From Pseudomonas palmensis (lineage in GTDB: Bacteria; Pseudomonadota; Gammaproteobacteria; Pseudomonadales; Pseudomonadaceae), in the NCBI RefSeq assembly GCF_017848315.1, contig NZ_JAFKEC010000008.1, forward strand, positions 80,477 to 144,476: 64,000 nt of DNA, read 5' to 3'. The stretch's first letter is position 1, and the number at the start of each line of letters is the position of its first letter. The position numbers were made by a program, and so were the translations under genes. Below, piece by piece: positions 15,992-25,423 of this stretch. The notes beneath the pieces are model-generated. The model made no database searches, was not told where the DNA came from, and saw only the letters and a list, made by a program, of their open reading frames with translations.

Positions 15992-16007
15992 AGCATGACT
16001 CATGCCA
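15992..16007 (-). promoter_or_regulatory. Sigma-54 (-24/-12) promoter of gltIJKL
   Basis: The minus strand reads TGGCATGAGTCATGCT, against the RpoN consensus TGGCAC-N5-TTGCW. The invariant GG and GC are exactly 11 bp apart. It lies about 100 nt upstream of gltI and 80-120 bp downstream of AauR-type sites, the geometry expected of a bacterial enhancer-dependent promoter. Confidence 0.75.
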
Positions 16008-16084
16008 AACTCTGATTTTGATCATAACCCCATGCAAATAGCGGCGGCGGGCATTTTTTGCCGGGGTATGGCGGGGGAGGGATG

Positions 16085-16129
16085 TCCGGGTTTCCGATTA
16101 AGGGCCAATGGCTCGTTCGGGAAACCGAA
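16085..16129 (-). promoter_or_regulatory. Tandem AauR-type upstream activating sites
   Basis: TTCGG-GAAA-CCGAA (16116-16129) is a perfect match to the TTCGG-N4-CCGAA AauR motif described for P. putida. A second, two-mismatch copy TCCGG-GTTT-CCGAT lies at 16085-16098, centred 31 bp (about three helical turns) away. Both are upstream of the -24/-12 promoter on the minus strand. Confidence 0.75.
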
Positions 16130-16150
16130 CAGATAGTCCTTTGTTGGCCT

Positions 16151-16215
16151 CATCGCGGGTCAAACCCGCTCCCACTGGTTTGGTGACCTTGTGGGAGCAG
16201 GCTTGACCCGCGATG
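16151..16215. repeat. Long inverted repeat downstream of glpD
   Basis: CATCGCGGGTC..CCGCTCCCAC (16151-16175) and its near-complement (16191-16215) form a long hairpin just after the glpD stop. The GTGGGAGC/GCTCCCAC ends and GCGGGT core are a second REP-type family in this genome; the same type recurs at 61061-61089. It probably ends or stabilises the glpD transcript. The rest of the 339-bp gltI-glpD gap holds the glt control sites. Confidence 0.7.
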
Positions 16216-16228
16216 CGATTTTGCGGTG

Positions 16229-17767
16229 TCAGGCCGCCTGAATACGCCCGCGGCTCAGTTCTACCCGTTGCAGGTAAACCCGCAGAGCCTGTTGTTCGGC
16301 CGGGCTGGTGAAAAGCCCCAGCTTGGTGCGCCGCAGCAGGATATCGTCGGCGCTGACCGCCCATTCCTCGCTGCACAGGTAATCCACCTCGCGGGTGAAC
16401 AACCCGCCACCAATCGCATCGCCCAGGTCGTCCGGGCCCTGGACGCCCTCGAGCAGGCGCCATACGCGGCTGCCGTAGGTCAGCGCCCAGCGCTTGGCGA
16501 TATCCGCTGGCAGCCAGCCGAAGCGCGCGAGAATCTCGTCGCACAGCGCCTGCGGCGTGGTCATCTGTTCACCGCCCGGCAGGCTGGAGGTGGCGGTCCA
16601 GCTACCGGTCATCTGGGTGAAGTACGGCGCCAGCTCGGCCATGGCCGACTCGGCCAGCTTGCGGTAGGTGGTCAGCTTGCCGCCGAACACCGACAGCAGC
16701 GGCGCCTCGCCGGCAGACGCCGACAGGGCCAGGGTGTAGTCGCGGGTGACCGCCGAGGGGTTGTCCGACTCGTCGTTGCACAACGGGCGCACACCGGAAT
16801 AGGTGCTGAGGATGTCGGCGCGGCCCAGCTGGTGGTTGAAGTGCGCGTTCACAACCTTGAGCAGGTAGTCGGTCTCGGCCTCGGTGATGCTCACCTGGGC
16901 CGGGTCGCCGCTGTACTCGCGGTCGGTGGTGCCGATCAGGGTGAAGCGCTCCAGGTACGGGATGGCGAACACGATGCGCTGGTCTTCGTTCTGCAGGATG
17001 TAGGCATGCTCGCCCTCGTACAGCCGGGGCACGATCAGGTGGCTGCCCTGAATCAGGCGAATGCCGTAGGGCGCCTCCAGCTTGAGGTCGTCCTTGATGA
17101 ACCTGGCCACCCACGGGCCGGCCGCGTTCACCAGGGCGCGGGCCTGGATGGTCTGCTGGCTGCCGTCGGCGCGTTCGAGCTGCACGTTCCACAGCTTGCC
17201 CACGCGCCGTGCGCTGACGCAGCGGGTACGGGTGAGGATGTGCGCACCCAGCTCACGCGCGGCCATGGCGTTGAGCACCACCAGGCGGGCGTCGTCCACT
17301 GCGCAGTCGGCGTATTCGAAACCGCGGGTGATGGCCGGCTTGAGCGGGTTGCCCGGGCCGAAGCGCAGGCTGCGCGAGGCGCCCAGCTGCTTGCGCTTGC
17401 CCAGATGGTCATACAGGAACAGGCCGGCGCGGATCATCCAGGCCGGACGCAGGTGCGGCTGGTGCGGCAGCACGAAGCGCATCGGCTTGACGATATGCGG
17501 CGCCTTGGCCAGCAGCACTTCGCGTTCTGCCAGCGCTTCGCGCACCAGGCGGAACTCGTAGTGCTCCAGATAGCGCAGGCCACCGTGGATCAGCTTGCTG
17601 CTGGCCGAGGACGTATGGCTGGCCAGGTCATCCTTTTCGCAGAGCAGTACCGACAGGCCGCGTCCGGCCGCATCGGTGGCGATACCGACGCCGTTGATGC
17701 CGCCACCGATCACGGCAACGTCATAGATTTCGGCAAGGGCGGGCGATGGCGAGCTGGACTGGGACAC
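16229..17767 (-). CDS. glpD: Aerobic glycerol-3-phosphate dehydrogenase GlpD
   Basis: 512 residues. It starts with the FAD-binding Rossmann motif VAVIGGGINGVGIATDAAGRG, then the GlpD landmarks ASHTSSASSKLIHGGLRYLE and FGGKLTTYRKLAE. The peripheral membrane flavoenzyme oxidises glycerol-3-phosphate to dihydroxyacetone phosphate and reduces ubiquinone. The length equals that of other Pseudomonas GlpD. It is the last gene of the glpF-K-R-D run and has its own 172-bp upstream gap with GlpR-type half-sites, so it can be induced independently of glpFK. Confidence 0.97.
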   Translation of the reverse strand: MSQSSSPSPALAEIYDVAVIGGGINGVGIATDAAGRGLSVLLCEKDDLASHTSSASSKLIHGGLRYLEHYEFRLVREALAEREVLLAKAPHIVKPMRFVLPHQPHLRPAWMIRAGLFLYDHLGKRKQLGASRSLRFGPGNPLKPAITRGFEYADCAVDDARLVVLNAMAARELGAHILTRTRCVSARRVGKLWNVQLERADGSQQTIQARALVNAAGPWVARFIKDDLKLEAPYGIRLIQGSHLIVPRLYEGEHAYILQNEDQRIVFAIPYLERFTLIGTTDREYSGDPAQVSITEAETDYLLKVVNAHFNHQLGRADILSTYSGVRPLCNDESDNPSAVTRDYTLALSASAGEAPLLSVFGGKLTTYRKLAESAMAELAPYFTQMTGSWTATSSLPGGEQMTTPQALCDEILARFGWLPADIAKRWALTYGSRVWRLLEGVQGPDDLGDAIGGGLFTREVDYLCSEEWAVSADDILLRRTKLGLFTSPAEQQALRVYLQRVELSRGRIQAA

Positions 17768-17784
17768 GAGGCGGCCTCTGGTTT

Positions 17785-17821
17785 CTATCGAATATGAACA
17801 TTAATGTTCGTTTGCGAAAAT
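17785..17821 (-). promoter_or_regulatory. Candidate GlpR operators upstream of glpD
   Basis: Two overlapping dyads lie 18-54 bp before the glpD start: the perfect palindrome GAACATTAATGTTC (17796-17809) and ATGTTCG-TTTG-CGAAAAT (17804-17821), which resembles the enterobacterial GlpR operator (ATGTTCG..CGAACAT). A further half-site ATGAACATTCG occurs near 17896-17906. Binding by GlpR is inferred from position and similarity. Confidence 0.6.
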
Positions 17822-17939
17822 GGTAGCGCAACAAAATGGCGCCCGCCAGTCGCTTTCAATAGAAAATACTGATCGGATGACAAATAAATGAAAAATTATG
17901 AACATTCGAGCGGCCCCCGTTGCGAGGGCCGCGATGGCG

Positions 17940-18695
17940 CTACACCACGTCCAGGCGGATCTTGTGCTGGTTGAGCAACTGGGCGAGGGCGGCGACGGGA
18001 GGCTGGTCGGTCACCAGGCAGTCGATCAGGCTGATCGAGCCCAGGCGCACCATGGCGTTGCGCCCGAACTTGCTGGAGTCGGCGGCGAGGATCACCTGGC
18101 GCGCATTGGCGATGATGGCCTGGGACACGCGCACTTCCTGGTAATCGAAGTCGAGCAGGCTGCCGTCTTCATCGATGCCGCTGATGCCGACCAGGGCGAA
18201 GTCGACCTTGAACTGGTTGATGAAGTCGACGCTGGCCTGGCCGACCACACCACCATCGCGGCGCACGTTGCCGCCGGCCAGCAGTACTTCGAAATCGTCC
18301 TTGGCGCTGAGGATGGAGGCCACATGCAGGTTGTTGGTGATGATCTTCAGGTGGTTGTGGTTGAGCAGGGCGCGGGCGATGGACTCGGTGGTGGTGCCGA
18401 TGTTGATGAACAGTGAGGCGTGATCGGGGATCTGCGCGGCGATGGCTTCGGCGATACGCTGCTTTTCGTCGCGCATCTGGTCGGCACGCATGGCGTAGGC
18501 GGTGTTCTCGATGCTCGAGTCATAGGCCGCGCCACCGTGATAGCGGCGCAGCAGGTTCACTTCGGCCAGCTGGTTGATGTCACGGCGGATGGTTTGCGGG
18601 GTTACAACGAACAGCTGCGCCATTTCCTCGATACTGACATAGCCGCGTTCGCGGACCAGCTCGAGGATTTGTTGTTGGCGAGGGGGCAGATTCAT
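17940..18695 (-). CDS. glpR: Glycerol regulon repressor GlpR (DeoR family)
   Basis: 251 residues from the ATG at 18695 (AAAGGA upstream; an in-frame start at 18722 has no such site). The N-terminal DeoR winged helix-turn-helix contains [21 protein letters not shown]. The sensor domain has [13 protein letters not shown] and [14 protein letters not shown], the phosphosugar-binding region of this family. GlpR represses glpF, glpK and glpD until glycerol-3-phosphate binds. It lies between glpK and glpD on the same strand, with a REP pair separating it from glpK. Confidence 0.95.
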   Translation of the reverse strand: MNLPPRQQQILELVRERGYVSIEEMAQLFVVTPQTIRRDINQLAEVNLLRRYHGGAAYDSSIENTAYAMRADQMRDEKQRIAEAIAAQIPDHASLFINIGTTTESIARALLNHNHLKIITNNLHVASILSAKDDFEVLLAGGNVRRDGGVVGQASVDFINQFKVDFALVGISGIDEDGSLLDFDYQEVRVSQAIIANARQVILAADSSKFGRNAMVRLGSISLIDCLVTDQPPVAALAQLLNQHKIRLDVV

Positions 18696-18780
18696 GGGCG
18701 GTCCTTTTGGGCTGCCGGGCAAATCTGCATGATGCCGCAGGATGGGGGCGGGGGCCAGCGCGGGGCAGGCTGAAACGATC

Positions 18781-18842
18781 CTGTGGGCGCCTCGCCAGCA
18801 AGGCTGGCGCCTACAGTGTAGGAGTCAGCCTTGCTGGCGAAG
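18781..18842. repeat. Inverted REP pair between glpK and glpR
   Basis: TCGCCAGCAAGGCTGGCGCC and a complementary unit TCAGCCTTGCTGGCGA lie in the 162-bp glpK-glpR gap. The paired palindromes may uncouple the levels of glpFK and glpR mRNA. Confidence 0.8.
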
Positions 18843-18857
18843 AAGCCTGCGCAGGTT

Positions 18858-20423
<1,566 letters not shown>

Positions 20424-21275
20424 TCAGGAGGCCTGGGTCTTGCCCCGAGCGTTGTCGTCGGTCTGGGCGTTCGCGCCGTCTGCCGTGGGCAGGTTGCGCG
20501 CGATCACGCCGCGATACAGGGCGGCACCCACGCTTGCACCTATGATCGGCGCAATGATGGGAACCAGGAAATAGGGAATGTCACGTGCGCCAGTGAAGGC
20601 CACGTTGCCCCAGCCGGCCAGGAAGGTCATGAGCTTGGGGCCGAAGTCGCGCGCCGGGTTCATCGCAAAGCCGGTCAGCGGGCCCATGGCACTGCCGATC
20701 ACCGCGATCAGCAGGCCGATCAGCAGTGGTGCCAGTGCGCCCCGGGGCAGGCCGTTGCTGTCGTCGGCAAGGGCCATGATCACCGCCATCAGGATGGCCG
20801 TGATCACGGCCTCCACCAGAAATGCCTGGCCGGTGGACAGCAACGGGTGCGGATAGGTGGAGAACACCGAGGCCAGCTCCAGGCTGGCGGTGCTGCCGCG
20901 CACCATGGCGTGGGTCTGTTCGTAATCGAAGAACAGGTTGCTGTACAGGGTGTATACCAGCGCCGCGCCGCAGAAGGCACCGGCCACCTGGGCGACGATG
21001 TAGAACGGCAGCTTGCGCTTTTCGAAGCCGCTGAACAGGCTCAGGGCGATGCTCACGGCCGGGTTCAGGTGTGCACCCGACACCCCGGCGGTGAAGTAGA
21101 TCGCCATGCTGACCCCCACGCCCCAGATGATGCTGATTTCCCACAGGCCGAAGCTGGCGCCCGCGACCTTGAGTGCCGCGACGCAGCCGGTACCGAAAAA
21201 GATGAGCAATGCGGTGCCGAGGAATTCGGCCATGCATTGGGCAGACAGCGTTGGTTGTCGTAGAGCAGTCGTCAT
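20424..21275 (-). CDS. glpF: Glycerol uptake facilitator GlpF
   Basis: 283 residues from the ATG at 21275 (GAGG 6 nt upstream); the longer open frame runs through promoter sequence. A major intrinsic protein with six membrane spans and both pore motifs: SGAHLNPAVS and the second GFAMNPARDFGP, whose Asp is the hallmark of aquaglyceroporins rather than water channels. A hydrophilic tail of about 20 residues ends the protein. It lets glycerol cross the inner membrane for trapping by GlpK directly downstream. Confidence 0.96.
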   Translation of the reverse strand: MTTALRQPTLSAQCMAEFLGTALLIFFGTGCVAALKVAGASFGLWEISIIWGVGVSMAIYFTAGVSGAHLNPAVSIALSLFSGFEKRKLPFYIVAQVAGAFCGAALVYTLYSNLFFDYEQTHAMVRGSTASLELASVFSTYPHPLLSTGQAFLVEAVITAILMAVIMALADDSNGLPRGALAPLLIGLLIAVIGSAMGPLTGFAMNPARDFGPKLMTFLAGWGNVAFTGARDIPYFLVPIIAPIIGASVGAALYRGVIARNLPTADGANAQTDDNARGKTQAS

Positions 21276-21384
21276 TCGTGACCTCGGTTCTTGTTGTTGT
21301 GAGGCGCGTGTGCGCTCGACAAAAACCCGAGCAGAATCCCCATTCTGGTCGGGTTGACGGCAGAACTGCACGGTATTGGGGCAG

Positions 21385-21403
21385 TTCGATATTCAGAATC
21401 GAA
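21385..21403 (-). promoter_or_regulatory. Candidate operator upstream of glpF
   Basis: TTCGAT (21385-21390) and ATCGAA (21398-21403) form a perfect inverted repeat with a 7-bp spacer, 110 bp before glpF, in an AT-rich stretch of the 302-bp glpF-ybaK gap. The TTCGA half resembles the glpD dyads, so GlpR is the likely ligand. No other gene is seen in the gap. Confidence 0.45.
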
Positions 21404-21577
21404 AAAATATAGACAAGAAACGCTGATGTCAAAGGTCGAAAGTGAACTGCCATTCATATTCTGACTGCCGGTGGCTCAGGTGGTGTCGGTGGCAACCGGG
21501 CGGGTAATGGTTGGCTCCGGCGTTTTGCCCTAAAGTAGCCAGCGACTGGAGACCGATCACCCTGCCTGGAGCCCTGC

Positions 21578-22048
21578 ATGACCCCCGCCCTGGATTTGCT
21601 CAAAAAAGCCCGCGCCGAACACCGCATCCACAGTTATGAACACGACCCCAAGGCGGCTTCCTACGGCCTGGAAGCCGCCGAGAAGCTCAACCTGGAGCCA
21701 GCGCGGGTGTTCAAGACGCTGCTGGCCAGCACCGAGAAGGGCGAGTTGCTGGTGGCGGTGGTGCCGGTGGTGGGCAGCCTGGACCTCAAGGCCCTGGCCC
21801 ATGCGGCGGGTGCAAAGAAGTGCGAAATGGCCGACCCGATGGCCGCACAGCGTTCCACCGGGTACCTGGTGGGCGGGATCAGCCCGCTGGGGCAGAAGAA
21901 GCGCCTGCGCACCTTCATCGATGCTTCGGCGCAGCAGTTCGAAACCATTCATGTCAGCGCCGGGCGGCGCGGGCTGGAGGTGGAACTGGCGGCGGCGGTG
22001 CTGGCCGAGCACACCCGGGGCAGCTTTGCGGCGATCGGCCGCGAGTAG
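21578..22048 (+). CDS. ybaK: Cys-tRNA(Pro)/Cys-tRNA(Cys) deacylase YbaK
   Basis: 156 residues of the YbaK/EbsC family. Recognisable features are the N-terminal [31 protein letters not shown], the family lysine in that RVFKTL segment, and the [16 protein letters not shown] block. YbaK hydrolyses cysteine mis-charged on tRNA-Pro. It is divergent from glpF and followed by an unrelated PhzF-like gene 96 bp away. Confidence 0.93.
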   Translation: MTPALDLLKKARAEHRIHSYEHDPKAASYGLEAAEKLNLEPARVFKTLLASTEKGELLVAVVPVVGSLDLKALAHAAGAKKCEMADPMAAQRSTGYLVGGISPLGQKKRLRTFIDASAQQFETIHVSAGRRGLEVELAAAVLAEHTRGSFAAIGRE

Positions 22049-22144
22049 CATCTGTATCCTCCAAATCCGGCCATTCTGTATATGGAAGCGCGAGCGCCCG
22101 GGCAGGCATGCTCGCTGCCTTCCTTCCCATGCAGGAGCCAACCC

Positions 22145-22924
22145 ATGCAGCTTGAATTTCACCAGGTCGATGCCTTCAGTTCCCAACCCTTCAGCGGCAA
22201 CCCGGCGATGGTGTATCGCCTGGAGCAATGGCTGCCCGATGAACTGATGCAAAAGATTGCGGCCGAGCACAACCTGGCCGAAACCGCATTCGTCGTGCGC
22301 GAGGCGCAGCGCTGGCGCATCCGCTGGTTCACGCCCTCCACCGAAGTGCCGCTGTGCGGGCATGCGACCCTGGCCAGCGCGCATGTGCTGTTCGAGGTGT
22401 ATGGGGAAGATGCCGAGTGCCTGGCGTTCGATAGCCGTTCGGGGCCGCTGACCGTGAGCCGCGAGGCGGGGCGCCTGGTGCTGGACTTCCCGCGCTACGA
22501 CCCGCAGCCGCTGGCCGAGCTGCCGCCGGTGGCGCAGGCGCTGGGGTGCCCGGTGGTCGAGGTGTGGCAGACCAATGAACTGTTCGTGGTGCTCGAAAGC
22601 GAACAGGCGGTGCGGGATTGTCGCCCTGACATGGCGGCGCTGGTGCCGTTGCCGGGGCTGGGCGTGATTGTCACGGCGCCAGGGCGCGAGCATGATTTTG
22701 TGTCGCGCTATTTTGCGCCGGGGATCGGTATCCCTGAAGACCCGGTGACCGGCTCCACGCACTGCTCGCTGATCCCTTACTGGGCGCAGCGCCTGGGCAA
22801 GGATGAGCTGCACGCGGTGCAGTGTTCCGCGCGGGGCGGGGAGCTGTTCTGCCGCCTGGAGGGGGCGCGGGTGAAGATTGGCGGGTATGCGACGCGGGTG
22901 GCGAGCGGGACGTTGTTCCTCTAG
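22145..22924 (+). CDS. PhzF-family isomerase
   Basis: 259 residues from the ATG at 22145, which follows AGGAG by 8 nt. PhzF-fold (diaminopimelate epimerase-like) protein with the N-terminal DAFSSQPFSGNPAMV and the catalytic-type glutamate E46 in LAETAFVV, plus the FTPSTEVPLCGHATLASAHV block common to the family. No phenazine genes are nearby, so the name reflects fold only; the substrate is unknown. Confidence 0.9.
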   Translation: MQLEFHQVDAFSSQPFSGNPAMVYRLEQWLPDELMQKIAAEHNLAETAFVVREAQRWRIRWFTPSTEVPLCGHATLASAHVLFEVYGEDAECLAFDSRSGPLTVSREAGRLVLDFPRYDPQPLAELPPVAQALGCPVVEVWQTNELFVVLESEQAVRDCRPDMAALVPLPGLGVIVTAPGREHDFVSRYFAPGIGIPEDPVTGSTHCSLIPYWAQRLGKDELHAVQCSARGGELFCRLEGARVKIGGYATRVASGTLFL

Positions 22925-22932
22925 CGGCCCTT

Positions 22933-23000
22933 TTCGCCAGCAAGGCTGGTTCCTACAGTAGGCCAGGCAATTTCCTGTAGGAGCCAGCCTTGCTGGCGAA
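22933..23000. repeat. Inverted REP pair between convergent genes
   Basis: TTCGCCAGCAAGGCTGGTTC (from 22933) and the complementary CAGCCTTGCTGGCGAA (ending 23000) fill the gap between the convergent PhzF-like and ABC ATPase genes. The pair probably serves as a bidirectional transcript end. Confidence 0.85.
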
Positions 23001-23006
23001 GCGTTA

Positions 23007-24116
23007 TCAGAGCGCCGCGCTGTAGCGTCGCACGCCGTTCTCCGCCACCGGCAGTTGTGCCGGCACCGTGCCGGCCACCGGGAACAGCACCAGGTGGTCC
23101 GCCGCCACTTCAATGCCCACCTCGCCGCCGACCTGATGGTCGATATGGCTCGGGAAGATCGCTTCGAGCTGGCTGCCGGTACCCAGTTGCAGGCGGTACA
23201 GGGTGGACGCACCGAGGAAGCTCTTGCCGACGATGCTTGCCTTCAAGGCACTGTGGGGCGCATGCACGATGTCGTCCGGGCGCAGCAGCACATCCACCGC
23301 GCTGCCCTGAGGCAGGGTGTAGGCCCGATTGCCGCGCAGCTCGCCCAGTTCGGTCTGCACCGATTCGGGGCTGGTCAGCTGGCCACGGATGAAATAGCCC
23401 TGGCCGATAAAGCTGGCCACGAACGGTGTGAACGGTTCGTGGTAGAGGTTGTACGGGGTGTCCCACTGCTCCAGGCGGCCTTCCTTGAACACGCCCACAT
23501 GGTCGCTGACGGCAAAGGCCTCTTCCTGGTCATGGGTGACCAGGATCGCGCTCGTGCCGCGACTCTTGAGGATGTCACGCACCTCATGACTGAGGCGTCG
23601 GCGCAGTTCCACGTCGAGGTTGGAGAACGGCTCGTCCAGCAGCAGCAGTTGCGGCTCGGGTGCCAGGGCACGGGCCAGGGCCACACGCTGTTGCTGGCCG
23701 CCGGACAGCTCGTGCGGGTAGCGCCCGCCAAGCTTGTCCAGCTTCACCAGCTCGAGCATTTCATCGACCACCTGGCGCTGGCGAGGGTGCTTGCCGATGC
23801 CGAACGCGATGTTCTCGGCCACGGTCAGGTGCGGGAACAGCGCGTAGTCCTGAAACACCATGCCGATGCGGCGCTTCTCCGGGGCCAGGGTGAAGCCGGC
23901 CTTGGAGATGACTTCGCCCGCCAGGCTGATCTCGCCCTCGTGCACCGGCTCGAAACCGGCGATGGCGCGCAGCGTGGTGGTCTTGCCGCACCCCGAGGAA
24001 CCCAGCAGGCAACCGATGTCGCCGGCGTTGAGGTGCAGGTTGAGGTTCTGGACGATGCGCTGCTCGCCATAGCCGCAGGCGAGGTCGCGCAGGTTAAGCA
24101 GTAGAGGTTGACTCAT
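23007..24116 (-). CDS. ABC transporter ATPase, FbpC/PotA-like, partner unknown
   Basis: 369 residues: Walker [10 protein letters not shown], signature ELSGGQQQR, Walker [14 protein letters not shown]-loop [10 protein letters not shown], and a C-terminal TOBE-like regulatory region of about 130 residues with [20 protein letters not shown]. This layout is that of iron(III), sulfate or polyamine importers. No permease or binding protein gene is adjacent. It overlaps argF by ATGA, an arrangement also known downstream of argF in P. aeruginosa. The substrate is unresolved. Confidence 0.88.
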   Translation of the reverse strand: MSQPLLLNLRDLACGYGEQRIVQNLNLHLNAGDIGCLLGSSGCGKTTTLRAIAGFEPVHEGEISLAGEVISKAGFTLAPEKRRIGMVFQDYALFPHLTVAENIAFGIGKHPRQRQVVDEMLELVKLDKLGGRYPHELSGGQQQRVALARALAPEPQLLLLDEPFSNLDVELRRRLSHEVRDILKSRGTSAILVTHDQEEAFAVSDHVGVFKEGRLEQWDTPYNLYHEPFTPFVASFIGQGYFIRGQLTSPESVQTELGELRGNRAYTLPQGSAVDVLLRPDDIVHAPHSALKASIVGKSFLGASTLYRLQLGTGSQLEAIFPSHIDHQVGGEVGIEVAADHLVLFPVAGTVPAQLPVAENGVRRYSAAL

Positions 24117-25033
24117 GCGTGGTGATAGGCCGGTTCGACAAGATATTCGAGAAGCGCCTTCTGTGCATGCAAGCGGTTTTCGGCCTGGTCCCAGGCGACC
24201 GAACGGGGGTCGTCGAGCAGGTCCAGGCTGATTTCCTCGCCACGGTGGGCGGGCAGGCAGTGCATGAACAGGGCATCCGCAGCCGCCAGGTCGAGCAGTT
24301 CGCGGTTGACCTGGTAAGGCGCAAACAGCGCCAGGCGCCGTGCAGTTTCCTCCTCCTGGCCCATGGAAGTCCAGACATCGGTGCTCACCAGGTGTGCACC
24401 GCGCACGGCGTCCTTGGGGTCGCGCACGATCTGCACGCGCTCGCCGGCCTGGGCCACGAACGCCGGGTTGGGCTCATAGCCCTCAGGGCAGGCGATGCGC
24501 AGCTGGAAGTCGAACTGGATGGCCGCTTCTATATAGCTGTTGCACATGTTGTTGCCATCGCCCACCCAGGCCACGGTCTTGCCCTGGATCGAGCCGCGGT
24601 GTTCGAGGAAAGTCTGCATGTCGGCCAGCAGCTGGCACGGGTGCAGGTCGTCGGACAGGCCGTTGATCACCGGTACCCGCGAATTGGCGGCGAACTCGGT
24701 GAGCGTGCTGTGGGCAAATGTACGGATCATCACCGCGTCGAGCATGCGCGACATGACGATGGCGCAGTCACCGATCGGCTCGCCACGGCCCAGCTGGGTG
24801 TCGCGTGGCGACAGGAAGATGGCCTGGCCACCGAGCTGGATCATGCCGGCTTCGAACGACAGCCGGGTACGCGTGGACGATTTCTCGAAAATCATGCCCA
24901 GCACGCGGTTTTTCAGGGGTTCGAAGAGTACGCCGCGGTTACGCAGGTCCTTCAGCTCGATCCCTCGGCGGATCACACTGACCAGTTCTTCGGCGGTGAA
25001 ATCCATCAGGGAGAGAAAGTGCCTAGCGCTCAT
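24113..25033 (-). CDS. argF: Anabolic ornithine carbamoyltransferase ArgF
   Basis: About 306 residues. The carbamoyl phosphate motif [10 protein letters not shown], ornithine-side DGNNMCNS and STDVWTSMG, and the HCLPAHRG loop are all intact. It converts ornithine and carbamoyl phosphate into citrulline in arginine synthesis. Two ATG codons are adjacent (25036 and 25033); I take the second, [11 protein letters not shown], but AGG spacing slightly favours the first. Its promoter carries ArgR-type sites, implying arginine repression. It is followed by an overlapping ABC ATPase gene. Confidence 0.96.
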   Translation of the reverse strand: MSARHFLSLMDFTAEELVSVIRRGIELKDLRNRGVLFEPLKNRVLGMIFEKSSTRTRLSFEAGMIQLGGQAIFLSPRDTQLGRGEPIGDCAIVMSRMLDAVMIRTFAHSTLTEFAANSRVPVINGLSDDLHPCQLLADMQTFLEHRGSIQGKTVAWVGDGNNMCNSYIEAAIQFDFQLRIACPEGYEPNPAFVAQAGERVQIVRDPKDAVRGAHLVSTDVWTSMGQEEETARRLALFAPYQVNRELLDLAAADALFMHCLPAHRGEEISLDLLDDPRSVAWDQAENRLHAQKALLEYLVEPAYHHA

Positions 25034-25138
25034 CATTGACTACCTTTTTGCAACAGACCGCAGATCATCAAAAGCCGGTTTTCGAAAACAACGGAAGTGA
25101 CCTGCGGCGAAAGCCGCACGGGGCGACGAAATAGGGAA

Positions 25139-25175
25139 AGGCGCAATACTATAATTAAATGTCGCGTCTTACCAA
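25139..25175 (-). promoter_or_regulatory. argF promoter overlapped by tandem ArgR-type sites
   Basis: On the plus strand TGTCGC-N8-AA (25160-25175) matches the Pseudomonas ArgR half-site, and a weaker AGGCGC-N8-AA lies 21 bp away (25139-25154). On the minus strand a -35-like TTGGTA (25175-25170) and -10 TATAGT (25153-25148) with a 16-bp spacer point at argF, so bound ArgR would block it. The remaining 250 bp up to the oxidoreductase gene show no gene or clear motif. Confidence 0.65.
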
Positions 25176-25423
25176 GTGGGGGCTGCGAACTCGACGTTGC
25201 CGAATGTGTTGCAAGCCGTTGGGTGACGCTTTTTATTGGGCCGGACAGGCTTTGTACACTGCCCGCCGAGGCCTTTGCAACGCATGCGCGGTACAGGTGC
25301 CAGCGCGCCGCGACCATCGCCTTGCCTGATGCCGAGCGATTCACGCCACGAACGTCACTGGCTAGGGGGGCGGGGCAGGGCCATAGTCGAGGTCGCTAAT
25401 CAGACCTACAACAAGAGGCGGCC

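Noticed and set aside
14975..16003. N-terminally longer GltI starting at 16003
   Set aside because: The extra 38 residues overlap the -24/-12 promoter and precede the true signal peptide; the ATG at 15889 has a good ribosome-binding site.
22145..22924. Phenazine biosynthesis role for the PhzF-like gene
   Set aside because: No phz genes are in the window and the family is broad; only fold-level assignment is supported.
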